From Bradyrhizobium sp. Arg816 (GTDB lineage: Bacteria; Pseudomonadota; Alphaproteobacteria; Rhizobiales; Xanthobacteraceae), in NCBI RefSeq assembly GCF_029989365.1, contig NZ_JAPRAQ010000020.1:62001-126000 (forward strand): a DNA stretch of 64,000 nt, read 5' to 3'. The position numbers were made by a program, and so were the translations under genes. A model generated the notes under the pieces. That model had not been told where the DNA came from. It saw nothing but the letters and a program-made list of their open reading frames with translations, and did not search any database. The stretch's first letter is position 1, and every line of letters begins with the position of its first letter. Below are positions 34,592-42,969 of the stretch, piece by piece.

Positions 34592-35502
34592 CAACGGCCA
34601 AAGCCGACAATGTTTCGCTGAGCTGGTACGAGGCCAGCGCCCGCCAGCGCATCGACGCGTTCGTCGATGCCGGCAGCTTTGCCGAACTCATCGGCCCCGA
34701 GCTGCGCGAGATGAGCCCGCATCTGGCGATCTTCGACCTGCCGGAGCAGTTCGACGACGGCATCGTCGTCGGGCGCGGCCGCCTGGACGGCGTGCCGGTG
34801 CTCGTCGCGGCACAGGAGGGACGCTTCATGGGCGGTGCCTTCGGCGAGGTCCATGGCGCCAAGCTCACGGGCCTCTTGCGCGCCGCGCGTGCGCTTCATC
34901 AGGACGTACTGATCCTGTTCGACACCGGCGGCGTGCGGCTTCAGGAAGCCAATGCCGGCGAGCTCGCCATCGCCGAGATCATGCGCGCGGTGATCGAGGC
35001 ACGGCGCGCCGGCATCCACGTCCTCGGCCTGATCGGCGGCCGCGCCGGCTGCTATGGCGGCGGCAGCCTGATCGCCGGCACCTGTTCGCGCCTGATCGTA
35101 TCCGAACAGGGGCGGATCAGCGTCAGCGGCCCCGAGGTCATCGAAACCAACAAGGGCATCGAGGAATTCGACTCGCGCGACCGCGCGCTGGTGTGGCGCA
35201 CCATGGGCGGCAAGCATCGCTACCTGATCGGCGGCGCTGATGCGTTCGTCGACGACGAGGCGCTGGCGTTTCGTCAGGCGGCAATCGACGCGCTCAAGAC
35301 CATGCGGGGTTGCGATGTTGCGGTCCTGGAAGCGGAGCAGAAACGCCTTGAGCGGCGGCTGCAGCGTTTCGGCGAGGCCGCGGACGCCGTCGAAATCTGG
35401 CAAGCACTCGGCATCGACCAGCCGACCGGGATCCCCGCACTTCCCACAGCCGCATTTCTTCGCGCGGCAAGCAACAGGGAGAACGCCGATGACGCTCGAT
35501 GA
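34588..35502 (+). CDS. mdcD: Malonate decarboxylase beta subunit (carboxyltransferase type)
   Basis: 304 residues of the crotonase/carboxyltransferase fold. MdcD decarboxylates malonyl-S-ACP to regenerate acetyl-S-ACP together with MdcE. Landmarks are FMGGAFGEVHGAKLTG, LFDTGGVRLQEANAGE and GGRAGCYGGGSLIAGTCS. It overlaps mdcC by four bases and mdcE by 14 bases. Confidence 0.93.
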   Translation: MTTAKADNVSLSWYEASARQRIDAFVDAGSFAELIGPELREMSPHLAIFDLPEQFDDGIVVGRGRLDGVPVLVAAQEGRFMGGAFGEVHGAKLTGLLRAARALHQDVLILFDTGGVRLQEANAGELAIAEIMRAVIEARRAGIHVLGLIGGRAGCYGGGSLIAGTCSRLIVSEQGRISVSGPEVIETNKGIEEFDSRDRALVWRTMGGKHRYLIGGADAFVDDEALAFRQAAIDALKTMRGCDVAVLEAEQKRLERRLQRFGEAADAVEIWQALGIDQPTGIPALPTAAFLRAASNRENADDAR

Positions 35503-36229
35503 CACTCTGGCCAGTCTCTTTCCGAACGGCAGCAAGATCGCAACCACCGGCGCGATGATCGCGGGACAGGCGATCCTTCCCGATGGAGGCCCCGTCCACG
35601 TGCTGGGCGTCACGCAGGGTCAGCCGCTCGGCGTGGACGAGGCGATCGTGCTCGCAGGGCGCGTGATCGAGATCGTCAAATCCGGCGATCGCGCGCCGAT
35701 CCTGGTCCTGGTGGATTCCGCCAGCCAGCGCATGAGCAAGCGCGACGAGCTGCTGGGACTCAGCGAATACCTGTCGCATCTCGCCAAGTCTCTGCTGCTG
35801 GCGGAAGCCGAGGGACACCGCACCGTCGGCCTGCTCTACGGCGGCAGCGCGGCCGGCGCGTTCATCGCCACCGCGCTCGCCACGGCTACGCTGGTGGCGC
35901 TGCCCGGCGCGCATCCCGCGGTGATGGACCTGCCGTCGATGGCGCGGGTCACCAAGCTTCCGATCGATGTGCTGAAGGCCAAGGCGGAAGCGACGCCGGT
36001 GTTCGCGCCGGGCCTCGACAACATGATGCAGACCGGCGGCATTCACGTTGTCTGGAACGAAAGCGCCCCCTTGGCGCCGCAGCTTGCCGCCGTGCTGCGA
36101 CGGCCGCAGGGACAGGACGATCGCGCGCGGCTCGGCGCCGAGCGTGGCGGCAGGAGGAAGGCGGCCGAGATCGCCGATCGGGTTGTCACACTCGCGGCAG
36201 CCGCGCATCAGGGGGCGCAACATGGCTGA
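35489..36229 (+). CDS. mdcE: Malonate decarboxylase gamma subunit
   Basis: 246-residue partner of MdcD with the same fold. ATG 35489 follows GGGAGA and starts MTLDDTLASLFP. The segment GLLYGGSAAGAFIATALAT is the family core, and the C-terminus is rich in Arg/Ala. It overlaps mdcD (14 bases) and mdcG (8 bases), so the operon is tightly coupled. Confidence 0.92.
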   Translation: MTLDDTLASLFPNGSKIATTGAMIAGQAILPDGGPVHVLGVTQGQPLGVDEAIVLAGRVIEIVKSGDRAPILVLVDSASQRMSKRDELLGLSEYLSHLAKSLLLAEAEGHRTVGLLYGGSAAGAFIATALATATLVALPGAHPAVMDLPSMARVTKLPIDVLKAKAEATPVFAPGLDNMMQTGGIHVVWNESAPLAPQLAAVLRRPQGQDDRARLGAERGGRRKAAEIADRVVTLAAAAHQGAQHG

Positions 36230-36869
36230 AGCCCTCCAGCGCCATACGATGGTGACGGCCTCGGCCACCGGATGGGCCGCCGCGATGAGCCGAAACCCCG
36301 CACTCGCCAGCGAGCCGATCATCGAGGGCTGGGCGCGCAGCGGCCGCCCTCTCGTGGTTCGCAGGCCGGCCTGCAACGATCCCGCAGGCATGATTCCGCT
36401 CGGCCTGCCGCTGCCGCCGGGCCACGGCAAGCGGCGTATCGCGGTCGCGCTCGCCCCCGGCGATCTCATCGCACACGCGCCGCCGCCATTGCTGGCGGAT
36501 GCGGCAGCAGCCGCGCCTGCGTCGTGGCGCGAGACCATCGACCTGCTCGTCCGCCTTCTGCCGCAGACGCGCACGTTCGGCAGCCTGGCCTGGCAGCATC
36601 TCACCGGCCTGCCCTATCTGTCGGATGGATCGGACCTCGACCTGCTCTGGCCGCTGTCGTCGGCGAGGCACGCGAACACCCTGCCGTCCGACATCGCGCG
36701 GATCGCAGAGACGGCGCCGATGCGGCTCGACGGCGAGATCGTCTATCACGCCGGCGGCGTGCAATGGCGCGAGCTGACCGGCGCTGACGAGGACGAGGTC
36801 CTCGTCAAGGGCGCGGCCGGCGTTCATGTCACCACGCGTGCGGCGTTTCTCGCGGGTGGCGCGTCATGA
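36222..36869 (+). CDS. mdcG: Malonate decarboxylase holo-ACP synthase (phosphoribosyl-dephospho-CoA transferase)
   Basis: 215-residue nucleotidyltransferase that loads the prosthetic group precursor onto MdcC. The nucleotidyltransferase aspartates are in DGSDLDLLWPL (about residues 141-151), and FGSLAWQHLTGLPYL precedes them. ATG 36222 lies inside the end of mdcE, and the stop overlaps the mdcB start (ATGA). Order and length agree with known MdcG. Confidence 0.9.
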   Translation: MAEALQRHTMVTASATGWAAAMSRNPALASEPIIEGWARSGRPLVVRRPACNDPAGMIPLGLPLPPGHGKRRIAVALAPGDLIAHAPPPLLADAAAAAPASWRETIDLLVRLLPQTRTFGSLAWQHLTGLPYLSDGSDLDLLWPLSSARHANTLPSDIARIAETAPMRLDGEIVYHAGGVQWRELTGADEDEVLVKGAAGVHVTTRAAFLAGGAS

Positions 36870-37729
36870 ATGTCGCGCTGAGATGGCAAGCGCCGCCGCA
36901 ACGCGCGCTCCGCGCGGAGCAACTCGGTCATCTCGCATCGCTGTGCCTGAAGCTCGAAGTCGAGACCTATCCGAAGCCGGGGCTCGTCAGCCACGTCGAC
37001 AACGGCGCGCATCGCGATATGGATGCCGGGCTCCTGCGCCGGAGTGCCGACACGCTGGCTCCGTTCTTCCGCAACCTCGCAGCCGCGGGCGCCGAGAGCG
37101 CCGGCATGGACCGGTTGCGCGCGATCGGGGTTGCGGCGGAGCGCGCGATGTTGGCTGCGACCTCAGGTGTGAACACGCATCGCGGCGCGATCTTCGGACT
37201 GGGTCTGCTCTGCGCCGCGGCCGGATATCGCAGCGCTCTCGGCATTCGCAAGCCGCTCGGCGAATTGGTGTCGCAACGTTGGGGCGACGCCATCCACGCA
37301 GGCCCGATATCCCTGCGCAGCCACGGCGCGCTGGCGTCACGTCGCTACGGCGCCGGCGGCGCCAGGGCGGAAGCGGCTTGTGGCTTCCCCTCCGTCTATG
37401 ACATCGCCCTTCCCGCGCTGCACGCGGCGCGGACGCTCGCGCCTCGGGATGAGGAGGCGGTCCGGGTTCAGACCTGCATGGCGCTGATCGCAGATGTTGC
37501 CGACACCAATTTGTTGCACAGGGGCGGAGCTGACGGCTTGCGCTTCGCGCAGGTCAGTGCATCCGCATTCCTTGCCGCGGGCGGAATCGGTTGCCCAGGC
37601 TGGCGCAAACACGCCGACGGCATTCACCGGGCGTTCGTCGCGCGCAATCTCAGTCCGGGCGGATCGGCAGATCTGCTCGCCATGGCTCTGTTTGTGGACG
37701 CTCTCTTCGTCGATCGGCCGGCCCCCTGA
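36866..37729 (+). CDS. mdcB: Triphosphoribosyl-dephospho-CoA synthase
   Basis: 287-residue CitG/MdcB-family enzyme that makes 2'-(5''-triphosphoribosyl)-3'-dephospho-CoA from ATP and dephospho-CoA. The family segments LEVETYPKPGLVSHVDNGAH and GVNTHRGAIFGLGLL are present, as is ADTNLLHRGG in the C-terminal half. Its stop overlaps the mdcH ATG by one base. In many malonate clusters mdcB follows mdcA; here it lies after mdcG. Confidence 0.92.
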   Translation: MNVALRWQAPPQRALRAEQLGHLASLCLKLEVETYPKPGLVSHVDNGAHRDMDAGLLRRSADTLAPFFRNLAAAGAESAGMDRLRAIGVAAERAMLAATSGVNTHRGAIFGLGLLCAAAGYRSALGIRKPLGELVSQRWGDAIHAGPISLRSHGALASRRYGAGGARAEAACGFPSVYDIALPALHAARTLAPRDEEAVRVQTCMALIADVADTNLLHRGGADGLRFAQVSASAFLAAGGIGCPGWRKHADGIHRAFVARNLSPGGSADLLAMALFVDALFVDRPAP

Positions 37730-38649
37730 TGCTTGCACTGCTCTGCGGCGGACAAGGCACCCTGTCGGACAAGATATTCGATCTCGTCGCCGAACGGCCT
37801 GCTGCGGAATCGATCTTCGCCGCCGCGACTGCTTGTCTCGGCGAAGATCCGCGGAAGCTCATCAGGACGCGCAGCGCGGACGAGCTGTCCGCCAACCATG
37901 CCAGCCAGATCCTGACCGTCACATCGGCGCTCGCGATCCACGCCTGCATCGCGGACTTGCTGACTGAGGATACCGCTGTCACGGGCTACAGCGTCGGCGA
38001 GATGGCGGCCTGGAGCGTTGCGGGAATATGGACCGCCGCCGAAGCGTTGCGACTGACCGATATTCGCGCCCGGTTGATGGACGGCGTGGCGGGGCCGGAT
38101 GGGCGGCTCGGCTATGTCCGCGGGCTCGAACGAACCGCGCTCGAACACCTGCTCGAGAAGCACCGCTGCGAGATCGCAATCCGGAATCCCGGCCTTCTTG
38201 TCGTGGTTGGAGGCGCGGAGCGCGATGTCATCGACCTCTGTCAGGAGGCGACGACACAAGGCGCCGCCCGCGCCGGTCTCCTCGCCGTCAAAATCGCCTC
38301 GCATACGGCGCGTCTCGAACCGGCCTGCACGCCCTTGCGGCAGGCGATTGCGACCAGCAGACGCGCTCCTGTCGCAGACCAAAGGACCCTCCTCGCCGGG
38401 GATGGCGGCGAGCGCATCTTCTCCGTGACCGATGCGACAGCAAAGCTCGCATGCCAGATCGCGCGCCCGATCGACTGGGCGGCGACGCTGGAGGCTCTCG
38501 TAGAGCTCGGGGTCGATCAAGTCCTGGATCTCGGCCCAGGACACGCGCTTGCGGAGATGATGCAGGGCTTCCATCCATCGATCCGCTGCTACGCCGCCGA
38601 CGGATTTCGCACGATCGATGGTCTGCGAAATTGGGTTTCTTCCGAATAG
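37729..38649 (+). CDS. mdcH: Malonate decarboxylase acyltransferase subunit (malonyl-CoA:ACP transacylase)
   Basis: 306-residue acyltransferase of the FabD fold that primes MdcC. The N-terminal LLCGGQGT motif and the GYSVGE nucleophile elbow (Ser88) are present, and the likely catalytic histidine lies in IASHTARLEPA. The start codon overlaps the mdcB stop. It is the last gene of the mdc operon; 84 bases separate it from an unrelated convergent gene. Confidence 0.9.
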   Translation: MLALLCGGQGTLSDKIFDLVAERPAAESIFAAATACLGEDPRKLIRTRSADELSANHASQILTVTSALAIHACIADLLTEDTAVTGYSVGEMAAWSVAGIWTAAEALRLTDIRARLMDGVAGPDGRLGYVRGLERTALEHLLEKHRCEIAIRNPGLLVVVGGAERDVIDLCQEATTQGAARAGLLAVKIASHTARLEPACTPLRQAIATSRRAPVADQRTLLAGDGGERIFSVTDATAKLACQIARPIDWAATLEALVELGVDQVLDLGPGHALAEMMQGFHPSIRCYAADGFRTIDGLRNWVSSE

Positions 38650-38733
38650 GCAGGGCGCCCGGCGGCTCGCGATTGAGCGAACGCATGAAATTTCTCGAGA
38701 GAACTCGCCCTCGACAAGAGAAGCCTTCAGATT

Positions 38734-39012
38734 TCACCGCGATCGGTGCTGAAAGCTGTGGTGTTGAACAACGCCAGGCATTGCTCCATAAGCCCTGTTG
38801 CGCCCAAACCAGGGAGCCGCGCCGCCGGGGAGTTCGAGGCCCATTCTGCCTGCTGGCGTCAACTCGCAGTCGTTCAATATATCCCTGTTGGGATATTGCG
38901 CCTGAAACGAAGCTGGATTTTGAGTCGCCCACGTCGGGCACTGGGCACTTGCAGAGCCTATCGCGCCAATCGACATCATCGCTGCAATAATGGAAGTCCT
39001 GAATCCAATCAT
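38734..39012 (-). CDS. Small exported protein of unknown function
   Basis: 92-residue predicted secreted protein. The signal peptide (1-23) ends at GSASA-QC. The mature part is short, with Pro/Asn/Gln-rich WATQNPASFQAQYPNRD and a central Cys. The frame is open to 39111, but MIGFRTSIIAAMM at 39012 follows a GGAG and begins the signal peptide. I do not recognise a named family; such small exported proteins are frequent in Bradyrhizobium-type genomes. Confidence 0.65.
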   Translation of the reverse strand: MIGFRTSIIAAMMSIGAIGSASAQCPTWATQNPASFQAQYPNRDILNDCELTPAGRMGLELPGGAAPWFGRNRAYGAMPGVVQHHSFQHRSR

Positions 39013-39460
39013 AGTCGTGCTCCGAACGGTTGTTGTTTTCGTGCGGAGCGTTCGCGCTGGCCAGAATCGGCTGCTCTGTTGAAAGCGTTTCCTTCGAATT
39101 TTTTTGGACAAGGATTACGTAGGTATGCGCTTGAGAAAAGACACGCGGTGGAAAATCACGGCTGCGCGAACGGCACTCACCGTTGCGTGACCCGCATCCA
39201 CGCATGTTTGAAGCGGGGATTACGGTGCATTCAATATCCGCGGCCGCTTTCGCGGATTCGAAGACCCATGAACCAAGTGCACCGTCTCTGTAATATGTAA
39301 CGCTGGATGGCGAAGACCTGCGGACGCTGAGGCTGTTCGGGCGGACGTAGAAGCAGGCCTCCATGCCTGAGCACGACAATGGATCGCCGTCGCCGATTCA
39401 AGATCGGGCCCTGACGCCTGTTCGGAAAGTCCGACCTGAACCAAAGACCGTCTCAGCTGT
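39013..39460. other. Gene-free stretch
   Basis: No supported gene. It includes a small hairpin (ATCCGCG and CGCGGAT arms, 39236-39257) without a T-run, and the promoter of the small exported protein. Confidence 0.45.
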
Positions 39461-40306
39461 TCAGCTTGCGGCCGGAGCCGATCGGTTCAGGCCGAATGGC
39501 CGCTTGACCCCCGCCCCCCCGCGTAGTCGCGTCTTGACCAGCAGCAGCCGCTGGCAAGCGAATGATAGCTCGTGCAGCAGCACGGCCCACCGAATGGTTG
39601 GACTCGCGCTCAAGACGGAGACAAGCCCCAAAGCCATCAGCAGCATGCCAAGCCAGGTCCAGACCCGTCCGTCATCGCCCGCCTCTGCGGCGGACAAGGC
39701 GAGCGGCGCCGCCGAGGCGGCAACCACGTCACTGGCGGCCGGCACCGCCGCCAGGAGTGCCTCCACGTCGACCTGGACGTCGACCTGGCGCGGCGTGATC
39801 TCGTCAGCGGTGAGCCGGTCGCGTTTGGAAAGCGGGGCCGGCGACGCGCGGGTTGCGATCCCGGTGGCGAGGATGGGACTGGCATCAACCACCTGCGCGG
39901 GCACGGACGGGCTCGGCCGGGACGTATCCGCAGGTGCGGAGCGCGGCAGCTCCGCGCGCGCATCCACCACCGCCTTCCGCTTGCGCGCCGCGGTCTGGTT
40001 CTCTTCGGCCGCGGCGACACGATGTTTGGTGGCGCGTTGCTGAACCAGCTTCTTCGCCTTCTCTGTTCCTTCGGCGATCTGGAACCAGCATCTGCGCTGG
40101 CTTTCCACCCGATAGACCCAGTGCTGGCCATCGGCGGTCGACTTGCCGGGCCGCGTCAAGCACTCCGCTTCCGCGGAAGCGGGCGCGGGGGCCGTGGCGG
40201 GACCGGCATTGAAGAGTTCGGAAAGAGGGGTCGAAAACGCGGATGATGTCGAGAGACCTGCAAGAAAAGCAAAAGTGGCGCAACAAATTCGCAAATGACC
40301 GGACAT
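39461..40306 (-). CDS. Exported/membrane-anchored protein of unknown function with GQHWVYRVE motif
   Basis: 281 residues. The signal peptide ends near STSSAFS (about 23). Residues 55-80 contain GQHWVYRVESQRRCWF, a Trp/Cys pattern seen in small exported alphaproteobacterial proteins. A long Ala/Pro/Arg-rich, probably disordered middle follows (about 85-210). A transmembrane helix (about 215-250) and a basic tail come last. Function unknown. It is divergent from the repeat-protein/type I secretion locus, separated by a 363-base control region. Confidence 0.65.
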   Translation of the reverse strand: MSGHLRICCATFAFLAGLSTSSAFSTPLSELFNAGPATAPAPASAEAECLTRPGKSTADGQHWVYRVESQRRCWFQIAEGTEKAKKLVQQRATKHRVAAAEENQTAARKRKAVVDARAELPRSAPADTSRPSPSVPAQVVDASPILATGIATRASPAPLSKRDRLTADEITPRQVDVQVDVEALLAAVPAASDVVAASAAPLALSAAEAGDDGRVWTWLGMLLMALGLVSVLSASPTIRWAVLLHELSFACQRLLLVKTRLRGGAGVKRPFGLNRSAPAAS

Positions 40307-40669
40307 GAAAAACCCCGGTGTTGCGCCCCCGCCCGGACGGGAGCTTTGGCCGCGACCTGGGTCGCAATGCGACTTAAATCCGGCAACGCGGTGGATTCAT
40401 TTTGGCCGCAGGCGAGATGCAGGCGACCTGGCCGTCAGCTCGATTGTCCATTTTCGCCATCCCCTCAGGGTCGCACTTTCGAGCATCGGCCCACGCAAAG
40501 TTGCAAAGGCTGTAACTTTACCCGAACGGATGTAGCCGATGTTACGGCTGCCAGACGAAACGCTATATCCGAACTGACGACTGGGCTTTCGACCTTCCCG
40601 GGATGACATTCCGTCCGGAGTGCAGGACCCGTCCGATTGCGTGGAGCGATTGCGATGAGGGAGGCTACG
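40307..40669. other. Divergent control region upstream of the repeat protein
   Basis: No gene seen. It must carry the promoters of the divergent 40306 gene and of the repeat-protein gene. No FixK, sigma-54 or other known site was recognised. GGGAGG just before 40670 is the ribosome-binding site that fixes the repeat-protein start. Confidence 0.45.
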
Positions 40670-42103
40670 ATGGATTTTTCGCGGATGTCGGATGGGATCC
40701 GGCTGCATCACGCCTCTCATCGGCACGATGGGTACGATGGCGACGACGAAGCGGGTCCGGGACCGAGCGCCCCGTTCGTGACCGAGGCGGTCGGCGGTGG
40801 CGCCCTGGTCCATGGTCCCGGCCCGTCTGCAGGTCAATTTGCAGGTACTGAAGCGCACGCCGCGGGCGCGAATACCCAGCATCATGACTCCGACCCGATT
40901 CAAGCCAAACATCCCACATCGGTGGGCGACACGGGCGGCCACGCCGGCAACCACGCTGCGGCGGACCCTGATGTTTCGTCTACTACGCCCGCTTCCGGCG
41001 CATCAGGGATGGGCATTGCTACGGTCGAAAGCGGAGCCAACACGGCCGGGAACGGCGGAGATGGCTACTTTTACGGTAGCGTCATTCACGCGTCCCTGTT
41101 GATCTATCAACCGATCAACATCTCGGTGAGCCTGGGATACGACTCGGTCGCCCTGGCCAACCAGTCCAACAATTTGAATGTCGATCAATCCGCCTTTCAG
41201 ATGGCCGGCGTCGGCGGCCATGGCGGCAATGACAACATTGCATCGGGAGGCAGCGTCAGTACGTCCTCAGGCGCCGGCGTGATCGCGAGCGGCGACAACG
41301 GCGCCGGAAACGGCGGCAGCGGCTATTTCTCGGGTGCGATCTTGGACGCTCCCGTGGTGATCTATCATCCGATCAATATTGCGGTGGCGGCCTCGAGCGG
41401 CACTGCGCATGCAAGTCAATCGAACACGGTGGACATCGATCAGTCGGCCACCCAGATAGCGGGCGTCGGCGGAAGTGGCGGACATGGCAATTTGGCCGCC
41501 GGCGGCAGCGTCATGACGCTCGACCCCAGCTGGGGATCAAGCAACGGAGGGAGCGTCTTTGGCGTTCAAACGGGCGGAAGCCAAGCCGGCAATGGCGGTG
41601 ACGGCGTGTTCTACGGTGAACTCGTCCATACCTCGTTTGTAATGTACAACCCGATCAACATCGCAATCGCGGGCTATGGCTCCAGCACTTACGCGGTCCA
41701 GATAAACGATGTCTCCGTGGATCAATCCGCGGTTCAGATCGCCGGCATTGGCGGGCACGGCGGCAACGACGACGCCGCAGCGGGCGGCCACGCAAGCCTT
41801 CTCTCCCATCATCTGTGGGGCGGCTCCGATACGATCGCGACCGGTTCGAACGGCGCAGGCAATGGCGGCAACGGATATTTTTCCGGCAGCCTGATCGATG
41901 TCAGCGTCGCGATCTATGCACCCATCAACATCGCAATCGCAGGTCCACATTCGACGGCCGTAGCCGATCAGGTCAACAACGTGCACATCGACCAGAGTGC
42001 GGTCCAGACCGCCGGTGTTGGCGGGGACGGCGGCCACGGCAATCTCGCGCTGGGCGGCGATCTTTCCGCCCATCTTCTGTCGGATCTTCACCTGATGGCT
42101 TAG
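40670..42103 (+). CDS. Large glycine-rich four-repeat protein, probable type I secretion substrate
   Basis: 477 residues. A His/Gly/Asp-rich, low-complexity N-terminus (1-125) is followed by four repeats starting at residues 127, 213, 307 and 397. Each runs GNGG(D/S/N)G-(Y/V)F-(Y/S)G, then (I/M)Y-x-PINI(S/A), then a Gln/Asn/Ser segment ending in DQSA-x-Q, then AG(V/I)GG-x-GG and a Gly-rich closing loop. There is no Sec signal and no cysteine-rich region. ATG 40670 follows GGGAGG; a TTG at 40637 and an ATG at 40655 are weaker. The downstream ABC exporter and HlyD adaptor make it a likely type I cargo. Not a tandem RTX nonapeptide protein. I recognise no named family; an adhesin, matrix or amyloid-like role is inference. 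Confidence 0.8.
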   Translation: MDFSRMSDGIRLHHASHRHDGYDGDDEAGPGPSAPFVTEAVGGGALVHGPGPSAGQFAGTEAHAAGANTQHHDSDPIQAKHPTSVGDTGGHAGNHAAADPDVSSTTPASGASGMGIATVESGANTAGNGGDGYFYGSVIHASLLIYQPINISVSLGYDSVALANQSNNLNVDQSAFQMAGVGGHGGNDNIASGGSVSTSSGAGVIASGDNGAGNGGSGYFSGAILDAPVVIYHPINIAVAASSGTAHASQSNTVDIDQSATQIAGVGGSGGHGNLAAGGSVMTLDPSWGSSNGGSVFGVQTGGSQAGNGGDGVFYGELVHTSFVMYNPINIAIAGYGSSTYAVQINDVSVDQSAVQIAGIGGHGGNDDAAAGGHASLLSHHLWGGSDTIATGSNGAGNGGNGYFSGSLIDVSVAIYAPINIAIAGPHSTAVADQVNNVHIDQSAVQTAGVGGDGGHGNLALGGDLSAHLLSDLHLMA

Positions 42104-42369
42104 CGAAGCATCGCGACGCTAGCACAAGCCCGATCGCGAGCTGCGTCGACACTCTGCACACGCAAGCTCCCCCTGCGGGCTCTCCCGGACGTCTCGAGCT
42201 CCGGTGTTGCGCGACGAACGCCATACTTTCGTACGTAGGTCGACCACACCGGATGGTGTCCGATTTGACATCTATCGCCTTCGCGCGTGGGCGGATCAGA
42301 CTTGCCGCGCGCGTCCGCCTGATCGGGATGGATGTTGCACGACAGCCAACAAAACGACGGAGGCCTCAA

Positions 42370-42828
42370 ATGATGCCAAAGGCAATCAACATCTCGGATA
42401 CGATCAAAGTCAAATCGATCGACACCGGTGGTCAAAGTGCCGGAAATGGCGGCGACGGTACTTTCAAGGGAGCCATCATCAGCAAGCCGACTGTCAACTT
42501 CGATCCGACCAACAAGGCGGAAGGTGCCGACGTGCACGTGAACACCGGCGATCACGTCAAACAGACGGCGGATTGGGATGCCGGCGGCGCAAACGCCAAG
42601 GCCTCGTATTTTTCGAAGGCCCATGGCGGAGACGCCGAGTCGAACGGAAGCCAGAAATCCTACAGCGGCTACGATACCTCCAAGGTCTACGCCAATACGG
42701 ATGCCACCCAGATCAACAAGGTCATGGTGGACCAGCACCAGGAAGTTGTGGCCGGCATCGGCGGCGATGGCGGAGACGGCAACGTCGCATGGGGTGGCGG
42801 AGTGACCTTCCATCTCGATACGCTCTGA
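42370..42828 (+). CDS. Single-repeat relative of the large glycine-rich protein
   Basis: 152 residues. GNGGDGTFKGAIIS near residue 26 and VDQHQEVVAGIGGDGGDGN near the C-terminus match the opening and closing blocks of the repeats in the 477-residue neighbour, but the PINI core is replaced by NFDPTNKAEGADV and a longer Gly/Asn/Ser middle is inserted. There is no Sec signal. ATG 42370 follows GGAGG by six bases. It is probably a second type I substrate or a nucleator/cap for the larger protein. It is separated from the exporter genes by a strong palindrome at 42851. Confidence 0.78.
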   Translation: MMPKAINISDTIKVKSIDTGGQSAGNGGDGTFKGAIISKPTVNFDPTNKAEGADVHVNTGDHVKQTADWDAGGANAKASYFSKAHGGDAESNGSQKSYSGYDTSKVYANTDATQINKVMVDQHQEVVAGIGGDGGDGNVAWGGGVTFHLDTL

Positions 42829-42850
42829 CCAGCCGCTCGTCCGACTGGTG

Positions 42851-42876
42851 GGACCGGCGGCCGCGGCCGCCGGTCC
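42851..42876. terminator. Perfect 26-bp GC-rich palindrome after the substrate gene
   Basis: Perfect self-complementary sequence (arms GGACCGGCGGCC, centre GC) 22 bases after the stop of the small repeat protein and 93 bases before the exporter ATG. Only a weak T-run follows (TGGATTT), so it is likely a partial terminator or mRNA-processing/stability hairpin that lets substrate genes be expressed above transporter genes. Confidence 0.5.
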
Positions 42877-42969
42877 TGGATTTCACGCCAATGATTTACC
42901 GATGCCGTTGCCGGATTGCGTTGGCCATCGGTCAAGTGCGCCGGACCTCGATTTCAGGCGGTGACGATC

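Noticed and set aside
32935..35613. 892-residue minus-strand open frame across mdcA-mdcE
   Set aside because: It is antisense to five recognisable, coupled mdc genes, has a low-complexity Arg/Ala/Asp-rich composition and no family features; it arises from GC-rich third-position bias.
40670..42103. RTX toxin or RTX adhesin
   Set aside because: The Gly-rich turns occur once per ~90 residues and are not tandem GGxGxDxUx nonapeptides; the rest of the repeat is unlike RTX proteins.
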